A stretch of DNA of 64,000 nt, taken from assembly GCF_026341035.1 (NCBI RefSeq), contig NZ_JAPEOQ010000001.1:5146001-5210000 (forward strand). Direction: 5' to 3'. The notes under the pieces were generated by a model. The model was not told the origin of the DNA and searched no databases. It saw nothing but the letters and a program-made list of their open reading frames with translations. Below, one piece after another: positions 50,046 through 59,068 of this stretch. Position 1 is the stretch's first letter, and every line of letters starts with the position of its first letter. Source of the DNA: Streptomyces sp. NBC_01016 (GTDB lineage Bacteria; Actinomycetota; Actinomycetes; Streptomycetales; Streptomycetaceae). A program made the translations under genes and the position numbers.

Positions 50046-50938
50046 ATCAGCTTGTTCGCTCTCAGGAACCGGTCGGCGACCTTCGCCGGGCTCAGCCGCA
50101 TCATCGCGGCGGCCTCGTTCAGGGCCTGCATCGCTTCCTCCGTGAGCAACTCGTCGACGGCGTTCAGCGGTTCGGTGAGCCGCTTGCCGTACTTCTCGAC
50201 GAGGGACGTGCGTACGACGGGGGAGACGTTCTGGAACCCGAAGATGGCCTGGTCGTCGTCGAGGATGGTGAAGTCGTAGCGGCGCAGCTGTGGGTCGGTG
50301 GTGAACACGTCGGCCGCGGCCACGTCCCCGTTCTTCAGCGCCGGGTACTGCAGGCCGATGTTGAGCGGCCGCACCTTCATGTCGTGCAGCCCGTACGCCT
50401 TGACGACGGCGTCGAAGCCGAGCGGTCCCGTGATGTTGTCGGGGTACTCGGCGTACGAGATCTTCCCGAGGCGCTCGAGGTCGCCGACGGTCTTCAGCTT
50501 GTGCTTGCGCGCGTCGGCGGTGCGCACGGCGACGGCGTTGCGGTTCTGGAAGGGCGTCGGCGGCAGCAGCGAGATCCCGCGCCCCGCCTCGAACTTCTTC
50601 GCCGCCTCGTATGTGTCGCGCGCCGTCGTCGGCATGTGCTTCGGCATCGCGAACGTCTGCAGGATGACGCCCGTGTACTCGGGGTACAGGTCGATCTGCC
50701 CGTTGCGCAGCGCGCGGTCGATGAGGTCGGCGCTGCCCACGTTGGACTTGAGGACGACGTCGAAGCCGCGCTTGCGCAGGATCTGGGCGTACAGCTCGCC
50801 CATCACCCACGACTCGGTGAACTGCTTGGAGCCGACCGTGATCACGGGGCCCGTGCCGGCGGCCGACCCGGTGGCCGTGGCCACTCCGGCGGCCGCGACG
50901 ACACCGAGCGAGCCGGTCAGGAACGTGCGTCTGCGCAT
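50042..50938 (-). CDS. Quaternary-amine ABC importer substrate-binding protein
   Basis: A 298-residue exported binding protein of the OpuAC/OsmF family. MRRRTFLTG gives a Tat-like start; there is no lipobox Cys, so it is probably a soluble secreted or weakly anchored protein. ITVGSKQFTESWVMGELYAQIL is the family N-terminus, with QIDLYPEYTGVILQTF and AVVKAYGLHDM further on. Choline, glycine betaine, carnitine or a related amine is the likely ligand. GGGAG is seven bases before the ATG. The gene starts two bases after the esterase gene stops. Confidence 0.88.
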   Translation of the reverse strand: MRRRTFLTGSLGVVAAAGVATATGSAAGTGPVITVGSKQFTESWVMGELYAQILRKRGFDVVLKSNVGSADLIDRALRNGQIDLYPEYTGVILQTFAMPKHMPTTARDTYEAAKKFEAGRGISLLPPTPFQNRNAVAVRTADARKHKLKTVGDLERLGKISYAEYPDNITGPLGFDAVVKAYGLHDMKVRPLNIGLQYPALKNGDVAAADVFTTDPQLRRYDFTILDDDQAIFGFQNVSPVVRTSLVEKYGKRLTEPLNAVDELLTEEAMQALNEAAAMMRLSPAKVADRFLRANKLI

Positions 50939-50940
50939 GT

Positions 50941-52956
50941 TCAGACTCCCTGCCGGGGAATCACTGCGTCCGTGGTGCGGTCGAAGACGCGGGTGTCCCC
51001 TTCGTAGGCGGTGAGGGTGTTGACGACGGTGAACGCGGAGGCGTCGGCGGTCATCCGGCTGTGCGTGACGACCTTCCAGTGCCAGTCGCCGCGCCCGCCC
51101 TCCTCGGTGCGCTCGCACTCCACGACGGCGGAGGACGGGTCGCCCTCGGTGAGCGAGAAGCGATCGACGGCGTCGCCGCGCTTCCACAGGCCGTCGGTGA
51201 GGTCCTTGAACTGCCCGTCACGAATGACGAGTTCGACGACCGTGCGGCCGGTGACCGGGTCGTGCTCGATCCGCCGCGAGGCGCCCTCACCGGACGTGGA
51301 CAGCTCGACCGGCAGGTCCGGCTGCGGCTCCCCGTAGGGGCGAAGCTCGTCGTCCGCGTCCGTCGGCGGCCGGACCGGCAGGTGGAGCGCGGTGGCGGGG
51401 GAGGGGTGCAGGGTGACCGTGACCGGCTCGGGGGACGGCCAGGCCAGCGGCCAGTACGAGGACGAGACCGCGACCCGGATGCGGTGGCCGGGCGCGAAGG
51501 CGTGCGCGGTCGCCACCAGCGGCACGCTCACGTCGTAGGCCTGCCCGGGCTCCAGCGGCAGCGTCTCCTCGTGGCCCTCGCGGTGCGTGAGGTTGAGCAG
51601 GCCGCGCGTGACGAGCCGCGAACTGCCGTCCGGAGCCACGTCGTTGAGCCGCACCGCGAGCTGCGCGGCGGGCCGGTCGGCGCTCACCCGCAGTGTCACG
51701 GACGGTGCGCCGAGGATCTCCGCGCGCTCGTCGAGCGGCGCGGTGGTGAAGCAGTGCGCGAGCCCGTCGTCGCCGCCCTGCGGGCCGAACTGCCCGGCCG
51801 CGTCACCGAATTGGAGCCAGCTGCCGCCCGCAGTGCCGAGTACGCGCGTGCTGTCGAGGTGTGCGTCCCTGAAGCGCAGCGGGTCGTGCTCGACCGCCTC
51901 GCCCGCCGACTCGCCGGCCAGCGCGAACTCCTGCCGCTCGATGCGCTCCGACGGCCACTGCTGCTCGGCCACCCACCGGCCTGGCCGCTGCTCGCGGTCG
52001 CCGCCGGGCGCCGCCCACTCGGGCAGCCATGCGCGCAGCGCCGGATCCTCCAGGGCCCCGGTGTCCTTGCCGCGCAGGAACTGGTCGAACCAGCGCACCA
52101 CTTCACCGTGGAAGTCGATCGCGGGCCCGGGCGCCGCCTGGTGCGGATACGTGTGCGCCCACGGCCCGACGAGCGCCCGCACCGGAGCGTTGTTCACGCC
52201 TTCGAGGAGGCGCAGTACGGCGCCGCAGTACGGGTCGTACCAGCCGCCCACCGCGAGCACCGGCGCCTCGATCGCCCCGAAGTCCTCGCACACCGAGCCG
52301 TGCTTCCAGAAGGCGTCGCGGGTCTGGTGCCGCAGCCACTCCTCGACGTACACCGGGGTGTCCGCCATCCGCTCCAGCCACCGCTCGCGCCAGTCGTCGC
52401 CGACCACGGCGGGGTCGGCGGGCCGCGCGTTGTAGGCGAGCATCGTCGACGCCCACGGCAGCATCTCGGAGGCGATCAGCGAACCGCCCGTGTAGTGCAC
52501 GTCGTCGGCGTACCGGTCGTCCGTCGAGCAGACCGTCACGATCGCCTTGAGCGCGGGCGGGCGCAGGGCCGCGATCTGGAGGCCGTTGAAGCCGCCCCAC
52601 GACTTGCCGATCATGCCGACCGTGCCGTCGCACCACTCCTGCTCGGCGAGCCACGCGATGACCTCGACGCCGTCGTCCAGCTCCTGCTGCGCGTACTCGT
52701 CGAGCATCAGCCCGTCGGAGTCGCCGCTGCCGCGCAGGTCGACGCGGACGGCGGCGTAGCCGGACGAGGCGAAGCGGGCGTGCAGGCTGTTGTCGCGGTC
52801 GGCCGTCCCGTCGTTCTTGCGGTACGGGATGTATTCGAGGATCGCGGGTGCCGGGCGTGCGGGGCCCTCCGGGAGCCAGACACGGGCGGCGAGCCGCGTG
52901 CCGTCGGCGAGCGGGATCCACAGGTGGCGCACGAGTTCTGCAGGTGCTTCGGGCAA
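50941..52956 (-). CDS. CocE/NonD-family esterase or peptidase (S15-like)
   Basis: A 671-residue cytoplasmic serine hydrolase. N-terminal alpha/beta domain (LEYIPYRKNDGTADRD, RVDLRGSGDSDG, nucleophile elbow GKSWGG with Ser119), a cap region, the acid in GGWYDPYC, a His in VGPWAHTYP, and a C-terminal jelly-roll (from about 400; APSVTLRVSADRPAAQLAVRL). No signal peptide. Members cleave esters or amides such as cocaine or glutaryl-7-ACA. It leads the operon and is two bases from the binding-protein gene, so its product is expected to handle the imported amine, for instance a choline or carnitine ester. Confidence 0.85.
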   Translation of the reverse strand: MPEAPAELVRHLWIPLADGTRLAARVWLPEGPARPAPAILEYIPYRKNDGTADRDNSLHARFASSGYAAVRVDLRGSGDSDGLMLDEYAQQELDDGVEVIAWLAEQEWCDGTVGMIGKSWGGFNGLQIAALRPPALKAIVTVCSTDDRYADDVHYTGGSLIASEMLPWASTMLAYNARPADPAVVGDDWRERWLERMADTPVYVEEWLRHQTRDAFWKHGSVCEDFGAIEAPVLAVGGWYDPYCGAVLRLLEGVNNAPVRALVGPWAHTYPHQAAPGPAIDFHGEVVRWFDQFLRGKDTGALEDPALRAWLPEWAAPGGDREQRPGRWVAEQQWPSERIERQEFALAGESAGEAVEHDPLRFRDAHLDSTRVLGTAGGSWLQFGDAAGQFGPQGGDDGLAHCFTTAPLDERAEILGAPSVTLRVSADRPAAQLAVRLNDVAPDGSSRLVTRGLLNLTHREGHEETLPLEPGQAYDVSVPLVATAHAFAPGHRIRVAVSSSYWPLAWPSPEPVTVTLHPSPATALHLPVRPPTDADDELRPYGEPQPDLPVELSTSGEGASRRIEHDPVTGRTVVELVIRDGQFKDLTDGLWKRGDAVDRFSLTEGDPSSAVVECERTEEGGRGDWHWKVVTHSRMTADASAFTVVNTLTAYEGDTRVFDRTTDAVIPRQGV

Positions 52957-53084
52957 GGTGAGGTACTCCTGTCGCGCTTCAGCTACTCACTGTCCATTCA
53001 GTAGTAGCGGCTGGGCTCCCTACCCCTCGCCCACACCTCGAAACCACCTGTCCCAGGAAATGGACGGATGGGAGAGTGGGACAC

Positions 53085-53879
53085 ATGGACACACCGCCCC
53101 ACCGGCTGCACCCCGGCGATCCGGACTCCCCGGTGCTCCTGCACGTACCGCATGCCTCCCGTGAGATCCCGGAGCGGGTGCGTTCACGACTCCTGCTGGA
53201 CGACGCCGCCCTCGAACACGAGCTGGACCTCATCACCGACGCCCACACCGAGGCCGTCGCGGAACGCGCCGCGAGGGCCGCGTCCGTCACACCCTGGTGC
53301 TTCGTCAACGAGCGCTCGCGCCTGGTCGTCGACCCGGAGCGGTTCCCCGACGAACGCGAGGAGATGCGGTCGGTCGGCATGGGCGCGGTCTACACACGCA
53401 CCACACACCGCGAGCCACTGCGCCCCGAACCCCCGGCGGACGAGCAGGCCTTGCTCGACACGTACTTCCACCCCTATGCCCAGTCCATGACGCAAGCAGT
53501 GGCGGACCGCCTGGCCGCGACCGGCCGGGCGGTCGTCATCGACGTCCACTCCTACCCGAGCCGGGCCCTGCCCTACGAACTGCACGGCAGCGACCCGCGC
53601 CCACCGGTCTGCCTGGGCACCGACCCGTTCCACACCCCGGACACCCTCCTCGCCCGGGCCCGCGAGGCCTTCGCCCCGTACGGCGACACGGCCGTGAACA
53701 CACCCTTCGCGGGCGCGTACGTCCCCCTGACGTACTACGGCACGGAGCCCCGCGTCACCGCCCTCATGCTGGAACTGCGCCGCGACCGCTACCTCGACGA
53801 GCCGGTCACCCCGAACGACGGACTGGCGAAGGCCGCCGACGCGCTCACGCGCCTGATCGACGCGGTGTCCGCCGGCTGA
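53085..53879 (+). CDS. N-formylglutamate amidohydrolase-family protein
   Basis: A 264-residue metal hydrolase of the HutG/FGase family. LLHVPHASREIPERVRSRLL is the N-terminal motif, LITDAHTEAVAE and ERFPDEREEM follow, and VVIDVHSYPSRALPYEL is the zinc-ligand segment. Such enzymes hydrolyse N-formyl-L-glutamate in histidine breakdown, but many actinobacterial copies stand apart from hut genes, as here. The ATG at 53085 is used; a GTG three codons upstream is possible. It diverges from the CocE-like operon. Confidence 0.82.
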   Translation: MDTPPHRLHPGDPDSPVLLHVPHASREIPERVRSRLLLDDAALEHELDLITDAHTEAVAERAARAASVTPWCFVNERSRLVVDPERFPDEREEMRSVGMGAVYTRTTHREPLRPEPPADEQALLDTYFHPYAQSMTQAVADRLAATGRAVVIDVHSYPSRALPYELHGSDPRPPVCLGTDPFHTPDTLLARAREAFAPYGDTAVNTPFAGAYVPLTYYGTEPRVTALMLELRRDRYLDEPVTPNDGLAKAADALTRLIDAVSAG

Positions 53880-53897
53880 GCCCGCCCGCCCCCGGTG

Positions 53898-55274
53898 TCA
53901 CAGGGCCTTTCCGGGGTTGAGGATGCCCCGCGGGTCGAACACCTCCTTGAGGCCGCGCTGCAACGCGTGGGACGCGGGGCCGAGTTCCTCGGCGACCCAC
54001 TGCCGCTTCAGCAGGCCCACCCCGTGCTCTCCGGTGAGTGTCCCGCCGAGCCGCAGCGCCAGCGCGAAGATCTCGCCGGCCGCCTCCCACGCGGCGTCCG
54101 GCAGTCGGTCCAGGGCCCGGTCCACGACGACGATCGGGTGCAGATTGCCGTCGGCCGCGTGCGCGATGGTGAACACGGGCACGTCATGGCGCGCGGAGAT
54201 CGCCCGGATCTCCCGCACCGCCTCCGCGAGCCGGGAGCGCGGCACGGCGATGTCCTCGATGAGTGGGCGGCCCAGCCTCTCGAGCGCGGGCAGCGCCAGG
54301 CGGCGGGCGGCCAGCAGTGCTTCCGACTCGGCCGGGTCCTCGGTGGTCTCCACGGAGGTGGCCGACGGAGCGATCAGCCGGGCGATCGCCGCGGCCTCCA
54401 CCGCCGCGCCCGCCCCGTCGCACTGCACGAGCAGCAGCGCGGCGCCCCGCTCCCGCAGCGCCGGGTCGATGGCCTGGAGTACAGGGCCGTCGACCAGTTC
54501 GGCCAGCGCGGGCTCGACGCCGGCCCGCGCGATCGCGTACGAGGCCTCGGCGGCCGCCTCGAAGGTGGGGAAGTACGCGGCCAGCGTGGCCACCGTCACC
54601 GGGACGGGCCGCAGGCGCAGGGTCGCCCCGGTGATCACCGCGAGGGTGCCCTCCGAGCCGGTGAGCAGCGCGGTCAGGTCGTACCCGGTGACGCCCTTCA
54701 CGGTACGGCGCCCGGTGGTGACCACCGTTCCGTCGGCGAGCACCGCCTCCAGGCCGAGGACGCTGTCACGGGTGACCCCGTACTTGGCGCAGCGCAGACC
54801 GCCCGCGTTGGTGGCGATGTTCCCGCCGATGGTGGACAGGGCCGCGCTCGCCGGGTCGGGCGCGTACCGCAGCCGGTGCGCACCGGCCGCGCGGTCCAGC
54901 TCCGCGGTGATGACGCCGGGTTCCACGACGGCCACCTGGTCGAAGGCGTCGAGTTCGAGGATCCGGTTCATCCGGGAGAGGTCGAGGACCAGGGAGCCCT
55001 CATCGGCCGTGGCTCCGCCCGACAGGCCGGTACCGGCCCCGCGCGGCACCACCGGCACGCGCAGTGCCTGGGCGTGCCGCAGGGCGAGTGCCACGTCCTG
55101 CGTGTGCCGGGCGTGCACCACGGCCAGGGGTTCCCCGTCCGGGCGGGTGCCGGAGCGGTCGGTGGTGTGTGCGGCGAGGGCCGCCGGGTCGGTGCTCAGC
55201 CGGTCGGGAGGCAGGTCGCGGGCGAGCAGCCCGAGGAGGGTGGCGGAGGCGGTTCGTTGGGGTGCGGTGGTCAT
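53898..55274 (-). CDS. Glycolate-oxidase-like FAD-linked dehydrogenase
   Basis: A 458-residue FAD enzyme of the GlcD/D-lactate dehydrogenase type. The PCMH FAD-binding domain has VVPRGAGTGLSGGATADEGS, VVEPGVITAELDRA, TIGGNIATNAGGLRCAKYG and LTALLTGSEGTLAVIT; the C-terminal cap has FTIAHAADGNLHP and LGGTLTGEHGVGLLK. It oxidises a D-2-hydroxy acid such as glycolate or lactate. It is the last gene of the sulfonate operon, 18 bases after the monooxygenase gene, where its usual GlcE/GlcF partners are absent. Confidence 0.9.
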   Translation of the reverse strand: MTTAPQRTASATLLGLLARDLPPDRLSTDPAALAAHTTDRSGTRPDGEPLAVVHARHTQDVALALRHAQALRVPVVPRGAGTGLSGGATADEGSLVLDLSRMNRILELDAFDQVAVVEPGVITAELDRAAGAHRLRYAPDPASAALSTIGGNIATNAGGLRCAKYGVTRDSVLGLEAVLADGTVVTTGRRTVKGVTGYDLTALLTGSEGTLAVITGATLRLRPVPVTVATLAAYFPTFEAAAEASYAIARAGVEPALAELVDGPVLQAIDPALRERGAALLLVQCDGAGAAVEAAAIARLIAPSATSVETTEDPAESEALLAARRLALPALERLGRPLIEDIAVPRSRLAEAVREIRAISARHDVPVFTIAHAADGNLHPIVVVDRALDRLPDAAWEAAGEIFALALRLGGTLTGEHGVGLLKRQWVAEELGPASHALQRGLKEVFDPRGILNPGKAL

Positions 55275-55292
55275 CTCGGTGTCCTGGTTCGG

Positions 55293-56390
55293 TCAGGCGG
55301 CGCGGGTCGTGGCCCGATGGGCGAGCTCCTGGCGTACCAGTGGCACCACGTGACGGGCGTAGTCGATGGCGTCGTTGAGCGGGTCGTAGCCGCGGATCGA
55401 CAGCAGGTCGCAGCCGATGTCGACGTAGTCGAGCAGCGCCTTCGCGACCGTCTCGGGCGAGCCGACAAGGGCGGTCGAGGCGCCCGCGGCGTTGGTGGCG
55501 ACGGCGGGGGCGGTCCACAGGCAGCGGTCGTGGACCTCGCCGCGCCCGGCGACGTCCAGGAGCCGCTGGGAGCCGACATTGGCCGGGCGGCCCGTGGTGC
55601 GGTAGTGCCGGAGCAACTCGGTGTTGCGTGCCTGGTCCTGGAGCGCCCCCAGCGTGCGGTGCGCCTTCTCCCAGGCCAGCTCGTCGGTGGGCGCGACGAT
55701 GGGGCGGAACGACACCCAGATGCGTGGATGCGGGCGCCCGGCCGCGTCCGCGACCGCGTTCACGGCGGCGATCTGCTCGGCCGTCTCCTTCAGCGGCTCG
55801 CCCCACAGGCCGAAGATGTCGCCCTGCTGTCCGCCGACCCGGTAGGCGTCCTGGGACGAGCCGCCGACGGAGATCGGCACGAGCCCGTTCACGGGCTTCA
55901 CGTCCGAGTGGTAGCCCTCGAACCGGAAGTACTTGCCCTCGTGCGAGACCGGTCCTTCGGACTGCCACACCTTGCGCAGGATCCGGATGTACTCGTCCGA
56001 ACGCTCGTACCGCTCCGTCTTGTTGAGGTAGTCACCCTCGCGGTGCTGCTCCTCGTCACTGCCGCCGGAGATGATGTGCAGCGACAGTCGCCCGTCGCTG
56101 ATCCGGTCGAGGGTGGCCAGGGCGCGGGCCGCGTGGGTGGGGAAGACGACGCCCGGCCGATGGGCCAGGATCGGCCGGATGCGCTCGGTGTGGGTGGCGA
56201 CGAACTGGGCGACCTGGAGGGCGTCCGGAGAGGCCGAGTGGTAGGCGACCAGGGTGTGGTCGAAACCCCCGTCGTCCAGGGCGCGGGCGTACCTGCGCAG
56301 GTAGGCGGGGTCGAAGCCGGTGCGGCTCGCGGCGGCGGGACCGGAGGCGCCGGAATCGGTGTGGACGGCGCTGATGAACTCGACAGGCAT
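55293..56390 (-). CDS. ssuD: SsuD-like FMNH2-dependent alkanesulfonate monooxygenase
   Basis: A 365-residue bacterial-luciferase-family monooxygenase. It should use FMNH2 and oxygen to release sulfite and an aldehyde from a sulfonate. Barrel motifs include LVAYHSASPDALQVAQFVA, HRPGVVFPTHAARALATLD, LHIISGGSDEEQHREGDYL and ERYERSDEYIRIL, in the SsuD pattern. I chose the ATG at 56388-56390 with AGGAG six bases upstream. No flavin reductase (SsuE) gene lies in the operon, so reduced FMN must come from elsewhere. Confidence 0.88.
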   Translation of the reverse strand: MPVEFISAVHTDSGASGPAAASRTGFDPAYLRRYARALDDGGFDHTLVAYHSASPDALQVAQFVATHTERIRPILAHRPGVVFPTHAARALATLDRISDGRLSLHIISGGSDEEQHREGDYLNKTERYERSDEYIRILRKVWQSEGPVSHEGKYFRFEGYHSDVKPVNGLVPISVGGSSQDAYRVGGQQGDIFGLWGEPLKETAEQIAAVNAVADAAGRPHPRIWVSFRPIVAPTDELAWEKAHRTLGALQDQARNTELLRHYRTTGRPANVGSQRLLDVAGRGEVHDRCLWTAPAVATNAAGASTALVGSPETVAKALLDYVDIGCDLLSIRGYDPLNDAIDYARHVVPLVRQELAHRATTRAA

Positions 56391-56430
56391 GGACAACTCC
56401 TGGGCTCGAAAGGTCAGTTGTGGGGGTGGG

Positions 56431-57402
56431 TCACTTGAGCAGCGAGGTGTCCGCCGACTTCGCCACGTCGACGTTCGGGTTCAGGACTCCGATCCCGTTC
56501 ATGAGGTCGGCGACGCCCTGGACGGTCTTGTTCACGTCGGCGGAGACCGGCAGGACCTTGCCGTACGCCGCCGATGCCAGGGTCTTCGCCACGGAGGGGT
56601 CGGCGCCGTTGTGCTCGACGATGGCCTTGGCGTAGGCGTCCTTGTGCGTGCTGGTCCACTTGAGGGCCGTGCCGAGACGCTTCACGAAGTCGGTGAGCGC
56701 GGCCTTCTTCGAGGAGTCGGCCAGAGCGTCATCGGAGGCGTTGACGAAGCCGATCCCGCTGACCCGGCCGTCCTGTCCGTCGACGAGGAGCTTGCCGCCC
56801 TGCTGGAGGCCCACGGTCTGGTAGACGCCGAAGGTGGCCCAGATCTTGACCTTCCCGGACGCGAACGCGGCCTGCGCGTCGGTCGGCAGCAGATACTGCA
56901 CCTTGACGTCCCGGTAACTGAGCCCGTGCTGCTTCAGCACATTGGCCAGCAGATACTCCGAGATGCTGCCCTTCGCCGAGGACACTACGACCTTCTGGCC
57001 CTTGAGACCCTTGACGCTGTCGATGCCGGAACCCTTGCGGACGACGATGCCCACGTGCGAGCCGTCGTTCTTCAGGGCGGCGATGTTCTTGATCTTCAGC
57101 CCGCCGCTGAGCGCCTGAAGCGCCGGCAGGTCGGCGGAGTACCCGGTGTCCGCAGCGCCCGCCTGCACCGCCTGGTACAGCGGCGCCGCGCCCTCGAACT
57201 CGGCCCACTTCACCTTGTACTTCGCCCCCTTGAGGGCGCCCGACGCGGCGAACATGGTCTGCAGGGTCTTCGCCTGGTCGCCGATGGTGAGGGTGGCCCG
57301 GCCGTCCTCGGCGGCGGCGTCCGCGGAGGAGTCCGCGCCACAAGCGGTGAGCGAGACAAGGGCGGTGAGGCTCAGGGCGGCGGCTGCGATTCTGCGGATC
57401 AC
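56431..57402 (-). CDS. ssuA: Sulfonate ABC importer substrate-binding lipoprotein
   Basis: A 323-residue binding protein of the SsuA/TauA family. The signal peptide ends in the lipobox LTAC, with lipidated Cys21. GDQAKTLQTMFAASG, GAADTGYSADLPALQALSG, VGIVVRKGSGIDSVKGLKGQ and FGVYQTVGLQQGGKLLVDG are typical of the family. GTG start with AAGGA eight bases upstream; it overlaps the ATPase gene's stop by four bases. It should hand an aliphatic sulfonate to SsuC. Confidence 0.92.
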   Translation of the reverse strand: MIRRIAAAALSLTALVSLTACGADSSADAAAEDGRATLTIGDQAKTLQTMFAASGALKGAKYKVKWAEFEGAAPLYQAVQAGAADTGYSADLPALQALSGGLKIKNIAALKNDGSHVGIVVRKGSGIDSVKGLKGQKVVVSSAKGSISEYLLANVLKQHGLSYRDVKVQYLLPTDAQAAFASGKVKIWATFGVYQTVGLQQGGKLLVDGQDGRVSGIGFVNASDDALADSSKKAALTDFVKRLGTALKWTSTHKDAYAKAIVEHNGADPSVAKTLASAAYGKVLPVSADVNKTVQGVADLMNGIGVLNPNVDVAKSADTSLLK

Positions 57403-58196
57403 GACGGGGTTCCTTCCAGGGTGCCGGTCACGCCGAGCCAGTTGAGGAGGCGGGCGCGCAGGGTGACGAACTCGGGGGCGGTCAGATCGCGGGGGCGGGG
57501 CAGGTCGACGGTGAGCTCGTGGGCGATGCGTCCCTCGTCCATCACCAGGACCCGGTCGGCGAGCAGCAGAGCCTCCTCCACGTCGTGCGTGACCAGGAGG
57601 ATCGCGCAGCCGTGCCGCTCCCACAGCTCGGCCACCAACTGCTGGACCCGACCCCGGGTGAGCGCGTCCAGGGCGCCGAACGGCTCGTCCAGGAGCAGCA
57701 GTTCGGGCTCGCGGACCAGGGCGCGGGCCAGGGAGACACGCTGGGCCTGACCGCCGGAGAGCGTCTTGGGCCAGACGGTGGCGCGCTCCGCGATGCCCAC
57801 CTCGGCGAGCGCCTTGTCGGCGAGAGCCCGGTCGGGCCGGCCCGGCAGCCCGAGCACGACATTGCGCCACGTCTTCAGCCAGGGCAGCAGCCGCGGCGAC
57901 TGGAAGGCGGCACTGCGCCGCGCGGGCACGGTCACCTCGCCGCCGATCTCCTCGTCCAGGCCGGCGAGAATCCTCAGCAGCGTCGACTTGCCGCAGCCGC
58001 TGTGCCCGAGCAGCGCCACGAACTCGCCCTCGCGCAGGTCGAGATCCAGGTCGTGCAGGACGGTGTGACCGTCGAAGGCCCGCGAAAGGCCGCGTATCTC
58101 AACGCTGTTGACCGTGGTGTGCGTGCCGGTGCCGGTGCCGGTTTCGGTTTCGGTTTCGGTTTCGGTTTTGGTGACGGTGTCGGCCATGGGGGTCAT
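57399..58196 (-). CDS. ssuB: Sulfonate ABC importer ATPase
   Basis: A 265-residue nucleotide-binding subunit: Walker A LLGHSGCGKSTLL, Q-loop AAFQSPRLLPWLKTWRNV, signature LSGGQAQRVSLARAL, Walker B LLLLDEPFGALD and H-loop VTHDVEEALLLADR, matching the SsuB/TauB branch. The N-terminal tail (about residues 9-27) is an alternating Thr-Glu and Thr-Gly repeat encoded by tandem hexamers, absent from most homologues. The ATG at 58194-58196 overlaps the permease stop (ATGA); another ATG is three codons in. Confidence 0.92.
   Translation of the reverse strand: MTPMADTVTKTETETETETGTGTGTHTTVNSVEIRGLSRAFDGHTVLHDLDLDLREGEFVALLGHSGCGKSTLLRILAGLDEEIGGEVTVPARRSAAFQSPRLLPWLKTWRNVVLGLPGRPDRALADKALAEVGIAERATVWPKTLSGGQAQRVSLARALVREPELLLLDEPFGALDALTRGRVQQLVAELWERHGCAILLVTHDVEEALLLADRVLVMDEGRIAHELTVDLPRPRDLTAPEFVTLRARLLNWLGVTGTLEGTPS
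58123..58170. repeat. Hexamer tandem repeat in the ssuB N-terminus
   Basis: Three GTGCCG, four GTTTCG and one GTTTTG hexamers in a row, read on the minus strand as Thr-Gly and Thr-Glu codons. Confidence 0.85.
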
Positions 58197-59068
58197 GCCT
58201 CGCCCTCGAAGTTGGCGCGCCAGGCGAGCAGCCGGCGCGAAAGGATCCGTACGGCGAAGTCGCAGACGAGGCCGAGCAGCGCGTACACGACGAGGCAGAG
58301 CACGATGACGTCCGTACGGAAGTACTGCTGGGCGTTGCTCATCAGATAGCCGAGACCGGCGTCCGCGTTGATCTGCTCGGCGAAGACGAGGGCGAGCCAG
58401 GCGGTCGACAGCGCGTACCGCAGTCCGACGAGCGCGCCGGGCAGTGCGCTCGGCAGGATCACGTATTTGATCAGGCCGAGCTTGCCGAGCCCCATCATCC
58501 GGGCGGCCTCGACGAGTTGGGCGTCCGTGGAGCGGATGCCGCCGTAGATGTTGAAGTACAGGGGGTACGTCACGCCGAGCGCGACCAGCGCGATCTTCGG
58601 CGTCTCCTCGATGCCGAACCACACGATGAACAGCGGGATGAGACCCACCCAGGGGATGGCCCGGAACATGCCCATCGAGGAGTCGACCACGTCCTCGCCG
58701 AGCCGGAAGAGCCCCGCCAGCAGCGACAGCGCCAGCGCCACCGATCCGCCGATCAGGAATCCGGTGGCGGCCCTGCGGCCGGACGCGGCGACGGCGTCGG
58801 GCAGTTCGCCGCTGCGGGTGAGTTCGACGGCCTGCCGGACGACGTCCACGGGCGAGGCGAGCACCGACTCCGGGAGCACACCGGTGGCCGATGTCAGGAA
58901 CCAGAGGAGGACGAGTCCGACGGGTCCTGCGGCCCGGCGCACGGAACGTGGCACGGCGAGGCGGCGGCCGGTCTTCGCGGTGCCACGGATGGTGACACGG
59001 GCGGACGGCGCGGGCGGATGGTCCGCGGGTGGTGACAGGACCGCGGTGTCCAGGTGGTCCGTCGTCAT
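58193..59068 (-). CDS. ssuC: Sulfonate ABC importer permease
   Basis: A 291-residue membrane subunit with about six helices after a 45-residue cytoplasmic N-terminus. The coupling loop LVEAARMMGLGKLGLIKYVI and PSALPGALVGLRYALSTAW, together with FRAIPWVGLIPLFIVWFG, match SsuC. It transports sulfonate delivered by the lipoprotein. It overlaps the rhodanese gene's stop by four bases (ATGA) and the ssuB start in the same way, so the operon is tightly coupled. Confidence 0.92.
   Translation of the reverse strand: MTTDHLDTAVLSPPADHPPAPSARVTIRGTAKTGRRLAVPRSVRRAAGPVGLVLLWFLTSATGVLPESVLASPVDVVRQAVELTRSGELPDAVAASGRRAATGFLIGGSVALALSLLAGLFRLGEDVVDSSMGMFRAIPWVGLIPLFIVWFGIEETPKIALVALGVTYPLYFNIYGGIRSTDAQLVEAARMMGLGKLGLIKYVILPSALPGALVGLRYALSTAWLALVFAEQINADAGLGYLMSNAQQYFRTDVIVLCLVVYALLGLVCDFAVRILSRRLLAWRANFEGEA

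Noticed and set aside
53898..56438. Long plus-strand open frames across the FAD enzyme and monooxygenase genes
   Set aside because: Shadows of well-matched minus-strand genes.
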